DNA of 64,000 nt from Gnetum montanum (taxonomy: Eukaryota > Streptophyta > Gnetopsida > Gnetales > Gnetaceae). Each line of letters begins with the position of its first letter. The first letter of the stretch is position 1. The notes below the pieces were generated by a model that made no database searches, had not been told where the DNA came from, and saw only the letters and a list, made by a program, of their open reading frames with translations. Shown here piece after piece: positions 12,533 through 22,920 of this stretch. The DNA lies in assembly GCA_015680685.1 (NCBI GenBank), contig MNCI01033476.1, positions 341,566 through 405,565 on the forward strand. The letters run 5' to 3'. A program made the translations under genes and the position numbers.

Positions 12533-13228
12533 TAGGTTTCAAGCTTGATGAAGACATATTGAAGGGTAAGAAGATGTCTTGGCCAAGGCTTAAGGCTGAC
12601 AAAATATGTCTTGGGTTTAAATAAGACATCTTATTTGGAGTGTAGTCTTCTCAAGAAAGAAATTTTACAAATGAGAAGATGTCTTGTGCAAGATGTCTTT
12701 TCCACATAGAAGACATATCCCCTGCAAGTTGGAATTTCATAGGAGATGTCTTTCCAAGATTAGAGATGATCAATATTATTGGGAAAACTTCCAAAATTGC
12801 TCATCCTAATTCAAGAAATAATCGAGGTAAGTTGGAGAAGGATGAAAATAGTCAAAGAGAAGGTGAGAAGATCATGAAAACAATTGAAGAACCTCAAGCT
12901 GAGTTGAGGGAATTTTGATAGGTTTCTTGTCTCCTTATTATTCATAAATATTGATGTAATTTACAATTGTTGGTACCATAAGAGATTAAAAGTTATTAAA
13001 AGTGGAGAACTTAGCAAGAGTATGACAAAGCACGTTGAGTACATAGTGCAGATGTGACTATAGCTCCCAGGATCAATTGTATGATGTATTGACTGGTGTG
13101 TTTTATTCTCTTATGTCTTACTTATGACTCAAGATCTCAATCCTAGGTTTTAAGAGAGATTCTCTATTGGTTGTGTCTTGCATTGGGAATAGTCATTGAG
13201 TGGTTGTAGAGCCTAATGTTCTACAATA
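12533..13228 (+). repeat. possible LTR with clustered AAGATGTCTT palindromes
   Basis: Between 12550 and 12755 the palindrome AAGATGTCTT/AAGACATCTT and one-off variants occur about eight times. The segment can be framed as TGTAGGTTTC...GTTCTACA and is followed by AATATCATTTGAG, a weak match to the tRNA-Met primer site TGGTATCAGAGC of copia elements. No second LTR copy is seen here, so it would be a solo or truncated LTR. Boundaries are inference. Confidence 0.3.
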
Positions 13229-14443
13229 TCATTTGAGTATGAAAGGTTTGGGATGTTTGAGGATTGTAAAATTCAATTATAATATTCTAATTAAATAATG
13301 GAATATAGCTAGTTCTCTCATTTTCTAATAAGTTAATTATCTTTTCATAATATTTGGATTTAGTAGTTGAAGGTGATTTAATATTGGAGTGAACTTGCTT
13401 CATATTCCAAGATATATTGAACACTTACTCAAGGATATCTACTTTCTACGTGAAGCTGAAAGGTTACTAGTCTAAAACTCTATTTTTCATTCAATCAAGA
13501 TCTTTCTAGAATAATTCCTAGTCATATATCCAACAAAATACATCAAGGTCCAAAAAGCATTTTATCATGTCCCCTCAAATAATCCCAAAGCTTTTACAAC
13601 TCAAAGTGTATGGAAGGCTTCATTTGTCATTGATATGATACCTCATTACAATGTAGCTCCTACATACTCAAACCTCATGTTTAACTATCTACCATCTCCT
13701 CTAAGAAACTAGTTACCTCTACCTACAACATCTACACTAATTGGTTATCCACCTATCATACCATATGCTATACCTCCACTATCTCACCCTTCTTTCCCAT
13801 GTAAGTCATAGGAACCATTGTTGCTTCCTATTCTTACATCACCCATCAGGATCCTTACCAAGGCTCAAAAGAAAGCAATGTTCAATAATAAAGGGAAGGA
13901 GAAAGAACAAACAAATAAATGGCCTATTGAAATAAAGAATAATATCTCATTTCAAGCTATGTAGAATCCATTTGTTCCTCCACCAATCACCACATCAAGG
14001 GCTCCTACATTAGCTATTATTTGTCTAATATCAATATCCAAAGATACAACTTCGGGAGACAAAGCTTATCTTGAATTGCTACAATAATGAAGTTGAAGGG
14101 AATAAATCTTTCCTTAATTGACCTCATTTCAATCTCAAAGGAGCATCACTTAGCATTAGAGGAGCTTATCAAATCAAACACTATGTTGGCAACCATTTGG
14201 CCTCTTGCCCAAGCCATCTCATTTACTCAATACTCCATGATCTAATGCAAGCTATTTGGTTTTCAAAGGAGCAAACATTCAGACTCATCCAACAATGGAT
14301 GTTATATGCTAGTTTCCCATCTACATCACTATATGATTCAAGGACAATGTTGTAAGACCACTAGTGCACGTGGATGATGTATTTGGATCTACATCATATC
14401 ATGGATTTTCATAGAGCATCTCAACCTTGCAAAATAGATCATG
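13229..14443 (+). pseudogene. decayed retroelement coding debris
   Basis: Plus-strand frames around 13550-14100 read as a proline-rich then lysine-rich protein (KAQKKAMFNNKGKEKEQ, NPFVPPP) with a few stops, a composition common in gypsy gag/linker regions. I cannot place it in a family. The segment ends with the target site of element B (tactt, 14444-14448). Confidence 0.3.
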
Positions 14444-14448
14444 TACTT

Positions 14449-15395
14449 CGATGAGAAGTGTTTCGTCAGTTGCGTCAATGAAACCCCATCGACGTGGCCT
14501 CGTCATCTAGGCCTTGTCAATGATGCCTAGTTGATGCATCATATCATGCATCAACGTGGCCCCATCGACATAGTATCTATAGTTGGCTATAAATACATGC
14601 TTGTAACTGCACTGCATTTATGGCATAAGTAGATTGTAGTTGCAGCGAAGCTCTTACATTTTTTCCATTTGAAAATTAGAATTTTTCCTCCGAGTGCATG
14701 TAGTAGGAGTCATTCAGTGTATAGATCTTTATTCGAGCATTGTTGTAACTAAGCATGACAATGTGTGCAACAATAAAGACAAGCTTTCTAATAAACCTTG
14801 TAGCACTTTGGATAGATTAGCTATTTTATTTATGCATTTAATGTTTTCAATTATTTCCTAAATTCTTTCAATTATTTATTGAATATTTTTCAGTTATTAC
14901 ATTAATGAAGTAATTAAGCCAAATAGATAATGCACATAAGTATGACTGCTTCGAGTATAACACGTCTTCACTTGGTAATCCCAGCAGCATTATTGCTTGG
15001 TATGCCCAATAGTATCGCACTTGGTTGCCTAGTAGCAGATACATGGGTTCAAGACCTGTACGAAAAGTGGGATTGGATGCATATGTTAGGATTAGTTAAA
15101 TGCTAGTTAATTAGTTAATTTATATTAGTTAATCAAATTCTTTTTATCTACAATTCAAGCACCCAACAATAAAACCTAAAAATGATAAAAATCGAATGAC
15201 TCAATTACACTTAACCATACCAATAAGCGTCAAAAGTGTAATTGGGAAGACAATGATTGACCTTAAGGCTAAATTCATGGAATTTAATCCCACAAAATTT
15301 GACCCAATTGATAAAGTTCATGGAATTCAACCGAGTCATGTGTGAACGCTTTGTGATTCGTATGGTTGGACGTAGGGGTACCTTGCCACTCATCA
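14449..15395 (+). repeat. 5' LTR of element B
   Basis: Starts CGATGAGAAG (the first base of TGAT is mutated) and ends ACTCATCA. U3 carries repeated GTCAATGA-GCC / CATCRACGTGGCC motifs (14461-14576), then TATAAATA at 14588-14595. AATAAA-type signals lie near 14773. R/U5 contains the CTTGGTAATCCCA repeats shared with A and C. Confidence 0.85.
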
Positions 15396-15396
15396 T

Positions 15397-15415
15397 TGGC
15401 ACCATTGCTAGGCAC
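15397..15415 (+). other. primer-binding site of element B (tRNA-Asp type)
   Basis: TGGCACCATTGCTAGGCAC follows the LTR end after one spacer base. It matches the tRNA-Asp-type signature TGGCGCCGTTGCCGGGG with transition-type changes. Confidence 0.7.
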
Positions 15416-15550
15416 TTTGTTTGTGGAATGTGTGCTATTTAGGTCTAAGTGAATGCTATTATATCGTTGTGTGAACCTAAAGGTCAATATCATTTCCACT
15501 ACACATAGAATTATAAAAAGCACCTTAATAATTTTCTTTTGCTTTGCAAA

Positions 15551-17560
15551 ATGTCTTCTTCTTCTCACAAGTGCGAAGATACCAAACCACTGATCCCACA
15601 AGAATGCAAGGTGATATACACTCATCCAGATGAGTTTGTGCCAAACTTCACCTTCATCCTACATCAGGATGAACAACAGCAATGATGTGATATAGAGGGT
15701 AATGTTATCTTGCCCCACAATCGATCTATGCTCGAGATGCTATTCAAAACCCTTAAGAAGTTGGACATAGTAGATCTTCATGAAGAATACGTTGTGGATG
15801 GATACAACACTCAAAACTACTATTCCACTGAAAAACAACATAAAAGAGATCAATGTTAAAAGAAACTCCATAAAGCTACAAAGGGGAAACATTACACCAA
15901 TCCCTTGTTCCTACTAAATCAAGATTACATTGAGGATCCTCCTATTGAAGGTTCTCAACATAAAGATTCTCCACTCCTTCCTACTAATGGTAAGGGTGTG
16001 AACTTGACCTTGCGATTCACTATTTACAAATTGGGTTTAGGAAAGAGTGATAGCTAAGGTAGGGACTTGGGTAAACATTGTAACAACAAAGGATCTAAGG
16101 ATGGTGATCATAATAAGTGTAAGAGTGGTTGCAGTGGTGGTCCATCTTCCTCTTCATCTAATTCTAAACATTCCTCTTCATCTGATGGTTCTCATGATAG
16201 CCACCATTGAAAAAATCATGATGAAGGTGATCGGTGAAATAACAATGACCATGAAGGCCACCAAAATCAAAGGGGTGGCCAAAACCATCATCGACATCAT
16301 CAACACAATGATGATGATGAACCTTTATTGGCAACTCAAAGTATGCTTAATATTGTAGAGGTAGTGAAAATCCCAACCAAACATATAAAGGATAGTCAAA
16401 TCAAATTCCTAGATATGAACAATATTCCAAGATTTAAAGGGGAATACAATTCTGATCCATAGACACATCTACAAGCTTTTCAAGATGCCTATGCTTTATA
16501 GAACATAGAGAATGAATGGCAGAAACTCAAGCTTTTCCCAAGGACACTCATAAAAGAAGCTGAAAGTTGGTACTAGTCCTTAGAGCCAAAATCTATCCAT
16601 AGATGGAGTACCATGTTGGAACTATTTAATGATAAATATCAAACGTATTCCAAAGTGTCTAATTTGAGAAGGCAAATCCAAGGCTAGAAACAAGGAGCAC
16701 ATGAACCCTTGGATGCTTTCATGGGTTGATATTATTCACTCCTACATCAATGCCTTGGCCATAGTTATTCTCAGAGGGAACAACTTCGCCATATCACAGA
16801 TGGGCTCAGAGCAAAAATAAGAAGAACCCTTAGAGTGTATGCCTAAGGAAGGTTGTCTAAATTAAGAGCTCATCAAATCCATAGGCCAATCGAGTAGGTA
16901 GCAAAAGAAGAATATGAGCCATGAAAAAGGGAAAGTGCTAAAGAAAATAATAGGAACCCATCCATCAAAAAATGAGAGGTTTGATTTTGTGATAAGGAGG
17001 AGTCACCACTCGATGAAGTGGTGAACAGAAAGACCTTGGCCATCCAAAAATTTGTTTTTAATATTTTGACCAAGGTTGATAAGTTATGGGACTCTTTAGA
17101 TGAAAAATTTTAAACTGCTTTGAAGATTGTTGAAGAGTCCAAAGAGCAAAATAGTGATCATAATCACAAGTAGTAAAAAGAAGCTAAACATGCCTACCAA
17201 AGAGGTAAGGAAAAAGTTGTTGTAATAGAAGAAGTTGTGGAGTCTGACTCTAATGATGAAATTGAATGTGACATATGCCAATATGAACATCCAAAAGGAT
17301 GTTGTCCTGCGATGTCACACTTACAAGAGTCTAGAGTGTATGCATTAAATCCTCACCTAGCATGTAGGAAAGCTCTAAGACAATTGCCTTATCCTCAAGG
17401 CAGTCCAAGATAGTTTCACCAACAACAATAGGCTTACTACCCAAGCAAAACTCCTCTACAGCCGTACGAACAATACGAATAGTGGTATCAACCACAATCA
17501 TGGGGAATGCCACCACCAAGGCAGAAATACCTTTACAGGCAACTAAATCCATATAGGTAC
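15551..17560 (+). pseudogene. gag relic of element B
   Basis: ATG 15551 begins MSSSSHKCED, like the MSSS start in C. Capsid motifs follow in order: FKGEYNSDP, WQKLKLFPRTL, MLELFNDKYQTYSKVSNL and RLSKLRAHQI (16400-16900). A zinc knuckle CDICQYEHPKGCC lies at 17267-17305 with unusual C-X2-C-X3-H-X4-C spacing. After it comes a Pro/Gln/Tyr-rich tail with frame changes. At least ten stops interrupt the frame; where A or C have a clean residue, the stop is mostly explained by C-to-T or G-to-A change (CAG to TAG, CGA to TGA, TGG to TAG). Not functional. Confidence 0.8.
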
Positions 17561-18059
17561 TATGTTTAGCAGCCTATCTCCCCTAGAAGTTTTGCGAGTC
17601 ATCATCATTCTAGCATCACTATTACCCTCCAGAGTACCACTGAGCACATTCACCATATGCTCAAGGAAAAAACTCATATCCATATCCTTATCATCCTCCA
17701 CATCCCTCTACACATACATTGCCACCTTCAACCTAGTTATCTCCTACCCCATCTATGCAAGATGAGATTCCTCCATAGATGCAACAACATAATGCTACAA
17801 GGGTTGTACCCTCACAACCGATTTTTCAACCAAGTGGTCTAGATAATCGATCAAGGAAACGACCTTTCTTCTAGCCTAACAGTCTTCTCCAATCCTCACA
17901 ACCTACTCTAGCTAATCATCTTGCATCTCCATCACCCTCATCCTCTGCGTCAAATACCTTCAAGCACCCTTCAAATTAAGTGCTGCCTAGGGTCCACACT
18001 GTAATGCTAACTCATGTTGTTTCTGATTAGATCAAGGTTGAAAATATTCCTACAAAAAG

Positions 18060-18500
18060 ATCTAATCCTGTAAGTCCACTCATCTACCTACAAATTATTG
18101 GATACCAACCATGCAAAGCTCTTCTTGACTCTGGTTTTAGAGTTAACCTCATCTCCCATGACATGTACAAGGCCTGGAACCTACCACCTCTTAACAAGAG
18201 TAACATTTTTCTAGAATTAGTAGATCAATTGATTATTGTCCCTCTAGGATTAATAGAGGACATTGTGACCACAACTTGTGGGTGGTCCTATCCTGCTAAT
18301 TTTTGGGCAATCAAGGTGGACAATTGCAAAAGTGACTTTCCCAACATCATGGAAAGACTTTGGTTAAGCATAATTAACACACAAATGGGTATAAGGGACC
18401 TATCTCTTGAAATATCTAAAGAAAATGAGGTAGGAAAGATTAAGAAGAATCGTATTCCATGCATCGCATACAATGATAACAGGTACAATTGCATGTAAAA
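18060..18500 (+). pseudogene. aspartic protease region of element B
   Basis: After a broken linker (17561-18059), the frame reads ALLDSGFRVNLIS near 18115-18155, the retroviral-type protease active-site loop (D-S-G), with Phe where the family usually has Ala/Thr. The frame stays open from 18163 to 18495 (including WAIKVDNCKSDFPNIM), where the linker to RT is expected. It then stops and the first part of RT is absent. Confidence 0.6.
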
Positions 18501-18709
18501 GATTTGGTTAATCAAGAGCACATACATTAAGGTATGCAATCAGTGTGCACAAGAAATTAACATTCAAAGGTATCTATACATAGTAGCCACAAAATAGGAG
18601 AGCACCCAATGGCTGATCACTAACTCAAATAACAGCACAATGTGCATGGAGCCAATTGAGAGCCTAACATGTGCATATGTTGAAGGCATGGATAAAATTG
18701 AATAAGTTC

Positions 18710-19080
18710 ATGGATAGCTTAAATGCCAAAAGAGCTATAGACTTATAGCTTAAATGCCAAAAGAGCTATCTCATGATCCAAAAAGGCATTATGCTAGGGC
18801 ACCGAATTTTGCAAAAAGGGAATAACGTAGACCTAGAAAAAATAAGGGTCATCCAAGGAATAACACATCAAACAGATATCATTAAAGATGTTCAGTCACT
18901 TCTTGAACACATTGGCTACTACTGACGATTTATAGAGAATTTCTCTAAGATTGCAAAGCTATTGGTAGAGCTTACAAAGAAAGATGCATCATTCTTCTGG
19001 ACCAAGGAATGTAAACACGCATTCCAAAAATTAAAGGAGAAACTTGTAGAAACACTAATCTTGTGAGCACCATACTATTC
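18710..19080 (+). pseudogene. RT C-terminal remnant of element B
   Basis: Reads MIQKGIMLGHRILQKG and then LLEHIGYY-RFIENFSKIA, the end of a gypsy RT and the connection to RNaseH. The palm region with the YMDD-type catalytic box is not present between 18500 and 18710, so at least the core of RT was deleted. A short direct duplication (tagcttaaatgccaaaagag, about 18716 and 18747) sits near the break, which suggests slippage or end joining. Confidence 0.6.
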
Positions 19081-19450
19081 TAGGCTTTTCCACAACATGA
19101 TGGATGCATCTAACTATGCTTTGGAAGCTGTGCTCATACAAATGGATGATAAGAAATGTCCATACTACATCCATTGCATGAGTAGAAGCATTATGGAAGC
19201 ATAGTTAAATTACACCACCACAGAGAAAGAATTAATGGCAGTGGTGTATGCACCAAAAAAGTTTAGACATTATGTGCTAGGTTACAAAGTATTTGTACAT
19301 ATAGACCACAGTGTAATCCACTTCCTCATAAATAAGCTGACGATGAGCCCTTGTGTCATACAATGGCTCGTGATTTTGTAGGAATTTGATCTCACTATGG
19401 TAGACTGAAAAGGGACCAAGAATGTGGTCACTAACCACTTTTCTCACTTA
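19080..19450 (+). pseudogene. RNaseH of element B
   Basis: Plus-strand frames give MMDASNYALEAVLIQ, TTTEKELMAVVYA and FRHYVLGYKVFVHIDH, the RNaseH series (D in the first strand, E in the helix, D in HIDH). It would degrade the RNA strand during reverse transcription. Several stops and a shift follow. Confidence 0.7.
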
Positions 19451-19669
19451 AGATGGGATAACAAAGAGGAGGATAGCCCACTCTTTGATCAATTTCTAGA
19501 CAAACTCCTCTTTATAGGAGAAATAAGTGAAAATTTCCTTAAAAAGCAATATGGTATAATGGCATCCTCACATATCTTCTCACCCAAGAGATGCCACAAG
19601 ACTTGGATTTTAGAAAGAAGCAACAATTTCTCCATCAAGTCAAATACTTCATGGAAATCAAAAAACACC

Positions 19670-20800
19670 TCTACAAGGTGTGTGTCAATAGTCTGATTCA
19701 TTGGTGTGTCCCTAATGAAGATCAACTATGCATTCTCTAGGATGCTCACAAAGGGCCTTACAAAGGCCACTATGCAAGGAAGCACATAGCCATAAAAATC
19801 CTGATGGCAGGATACTATTGGCCTATAATCTTTAGGGATGCCCACCAATTTGTCAATTCTTGTAAATATTCATAATGAGATGAGGGGATCACCACTCGCA
19901 TGGAAGGTCCTCAATAGTGGATTCAACCACTAGAAGCTTTCGACATATGCAGCATTGACTTCATGGGTTCCATCACACCCATGTCCAATGAAAAGACATA
20001 TATTATAGTAGCAATTGACTACTACACAAAATGGACAGAAGCAGCAACTGTTACTGATTGTACATCATCCACTATTGCCAAATCTATACAAAAAAATATC
20101 ATGAATAGGTTTGGGGTGCCATGTTCACTAATTTCTAATAATGGAACTCATTTCATAGGTGCCACCTTTAGAAAGTTAATGCAACGCTTAGGGGTAGAAC
20201 ATAAATTAACAACACCTTACCACCCCCAAGCCGACAGTCAAGTAGAGGTAACCAACCATGAGATTACAAAAATATTAACACAAACGATTAGCAAATATAG
20301 GAAGGATTGGAGTATAAAGCTTAACGATGCTCTTTGGGCTTATCGTTCAACTTGGAAACCTCCTATTGTCTATTCTCCCTATGAGTTAATGTACAGGAAA
20401 CTTCTAACACTCCTAATCCAATCGAAGCTTCGTACACTCTCAACAGCCTATGATCTAAATCTTGATCTAAGTCTAGCACAGAAAGAAAGATTAATCAACA
20501 TAAATGTGCTAGACAAAAACTAGTTAGTGGCCCTATCCTTAAATGAGGTAAACAAGGCATTCAACAAGCAATGTATAACCTTAGAATCAAGAAAGTAAAA
20601 CTTTAACCAAGAGATAAGGTTCTCTACTAGAACCCCACACATGTACCCCAAAAGACAAAATTCCAAACATTATGGGAGGGACCTTATATAATTGATCAAA
20701 CCTTTCCCTCTAGGTCCATGTTGATCTACAAACCTAATAGCCCAAATAAAAAGCGATTGGTCAACATTCAACAAGTTAAGCCTTTCCTAGAACCAAGATA
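19670..20800 (+). pseudogene. integrase of element B
   Basis: The zinc region (HKGPYKGHYARKH...) is broken near 19750-19870. The catalytic core is the longest intact pol piece (19963-20523, 186 codons): AIDYYTKWTEAAT gives the first Asp, and HPQADSQVEVTN the region of the Glu. The second catalytic Asp is changed: the segment reads LISNNGTHF where integrases have S-D-N-G. The core would be inactive even without the stops. It is followed by a LRTLSTAYDLNLDL-type region and a short C-terminal part up to about 20800. No chromodomain is seen, unlike the element at 56850. Confidence 0.8.
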
Positions 20801-20819
20801 GGCTAGTGCAAATCTCACC

Positions 20820-22355
20820 TCAAGGGATGGACAATCACATTCTATTTTTCAGATCTCCTCCTTCCAACTCAATCATGGATGGTCATCCATGCTAACCATC
20901 AAATTAGCTTCTTAGTTTTTCTACTTTTTGTTTTTCACATTTTTAATTTTTACAAATTTTAGATTTTTAGATTTTTATAATTTAATACCATCTTTAGTAG
21001 CTTTCAACCTTCTTGACTATTTTACACTTCCTTGTATATTTTACCTAGTTTTGTTTTGTCCAAGTGTAATATTTTCTTATTTTTGCTAATAAAGACTGCT
21101 TTATTGTCACATGACACAGTGCCACCGTTGCTATTTACTAATGATGGTTTATGCTTAATGTGTGATAGTTGATGTTTGGTTTCTATTTTTGAATTCTGAT
21201 GTCTAATGGCTTTGATGTGGTTTATTTTTCATGGAATAGGCAATGAGTCCACATCATCTGCCCATCTAATGAACTCTATGGTTTTTCTTGTTCTGGAAAT
21301 TTCAGGTCCCTTTTCATTAAAGAAACTTTTAATTAATCAGTGACCTTGGTAATTCTAGAATTAGGAAGAAATCAAAAGTTTGTAAAGGGTTCCCATTCAA
21401 ATAGGACTAATAGGAAGATAAATAACGTCATTGCATGGTGTGGTTCCCATTCAAATAATAATAATTAGAATTCAAAGAACATCCCTTTGACATGAATAAG
21501 TCCTCGCATGGTGTGATTCCCATTTCAAAAAAATAAAAAAAATAAATAAATGAAAATTCAAAGCACACCCCTTTGACAAATAAATGAGCTACAAGCACTG
21601 GTTATGGGACTCAGATAGCAAGCACCTATGCCTAAAGGTTCCCTCTAACTAAGGCCCTCTTTCTTACTTGCTACTTCTATGTTCTTCTCTTTGTGGAATG
21701 ATGGTTGTTTTGTGGAAGCACTCTTGTGTCTCAAGTGGGTGGATTGATCTTGGAGTGGTGATGTGAAGTCACTAAAAGCAAATGGTTTTGGTCTGGACTA
21801 AGGATGGAACTTCTCAGGTCATTTTAACCATAGATCCCATAAGGGACTTCTTAATTTGGAACTCCATTCCACCTTCTCTATCATCCATCCATGTTGTTGT
21901 AATTCACCTCACTATCATGTTCTATGTTATGCTCTATGTCTTAGTCTGATGTGTTAGGATTCTTGAGTAGATTCTTTCGAGTTAGTCCTTAATTTTTCAT
22001 GTCATTAAATCGACTATGGGGCCCATGAACTCCTTAGTTGAGGTTATGCAAGGGCAAAAAGGGCATGAGCCTACTATGGGGAGGACCCACTTACATAGCT
22101 CTTGGCTTGGTTAGTTAAGGTTCCTTACCTTTGACATCGCTACAATCCTATCTTTTGCATTTTCCATTGAGGAAACTACTCAGTGGTTCTTAATCTTTCA
22201 TTTCATTCATCCACTAAATCAATTTTTCTTCATTCTTCCAAATTTATGAGCTTCAACACACTCTTCTCATGTTTTCATACTATTCTTGGTCTTTAAGCTT
22301 TCGTTTGACATCAATTTCACTCAAAAACTCTTCATATTTTGCAAGTTTGACTATG
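20820..22355 (+). other. noncoding spacer of element B
   Basis: No ORF. The segment 21420-21640 (gcatggtgtggttcccat, then attcaaagcacacccctt and ggttatggg) matches the minus strand of element C at about 30240-30400. The spacer therefore belongs to the family. It contains T-rich runs and two degenerate copies of a gcatggtgtg-ttcccatt unit. Confidence 0.5.
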
Positions 22356-22359
22356 GTGG

Positions 22360-22460
22360 TCAATGATTGTGTCATTGAGGCCCCATCAACGTATCCACCC
22401 TAGTCAATGAGGCCCAGTCAACTAGGCCTCATCAACGCATCACAAAAACCCTATATATAC
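22360..22460 (+). promoter_or_regulatory. internal U3-like promoter module of element B
   Basis: Copies of GTCAATGAGGCC / CATCAACG motifs (22360-22440) precede TATATATA at 22452-22459. The U3 of element B's own LTR has the same motif set ahead of its TATA box. The module lies about 460 bp upstream of the ORF3 ATG. Its placement matches the module at 6125-6222 in element A, which instead uses A's own U3 motif. Activity is inferred. Confidence 0.5.
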
Positions 22461-22920
22461 CATCAAATACTTTGTGATTTTTTGCCATTTGCTCACAAGG
22501 GGAGTTTTTAAAATTTTTCAGAGCCCAAAACCTTTCAAAGCTCATAAATTCCCAACCGTTTGTCCAAATCACTCTATTTTTTGATCCTATGCTTACCGAA
22601 AGTAAGATCTTTATTGTGGGGGCTCCAAACTTTAAGGTTTTCGATGAAAAATTGATGAAATTTTTTGGAAATTTTCCTAGCTCCCCCAAAGGGTTAATAT
22701 CCTTAACAACATATAAACATTAACTTTTTCACAAATTAACCCTTCCAATAACCTTCAGGATGATTTATTAATGATAATACATAAATAAATGATAATTGGA
22801 TTAATTAAATCAATCATAATCACAACTTAGCCAAGTGTAACTATCCTCAAGAGTTAAGGTATCCAAATTGTTATAAGGTTACACAATGATTGCTAATCCA
22901 TGGTCTTATTGTGATTACAA

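Noticed and set aside
22432-22689. 85-codon minus-strand frame in element B, a candidate antisense ORF
   Set aside because: It lies over the U3-like module and leader, has no family motif, and its composition is a by-product of the T-rich plus strand.
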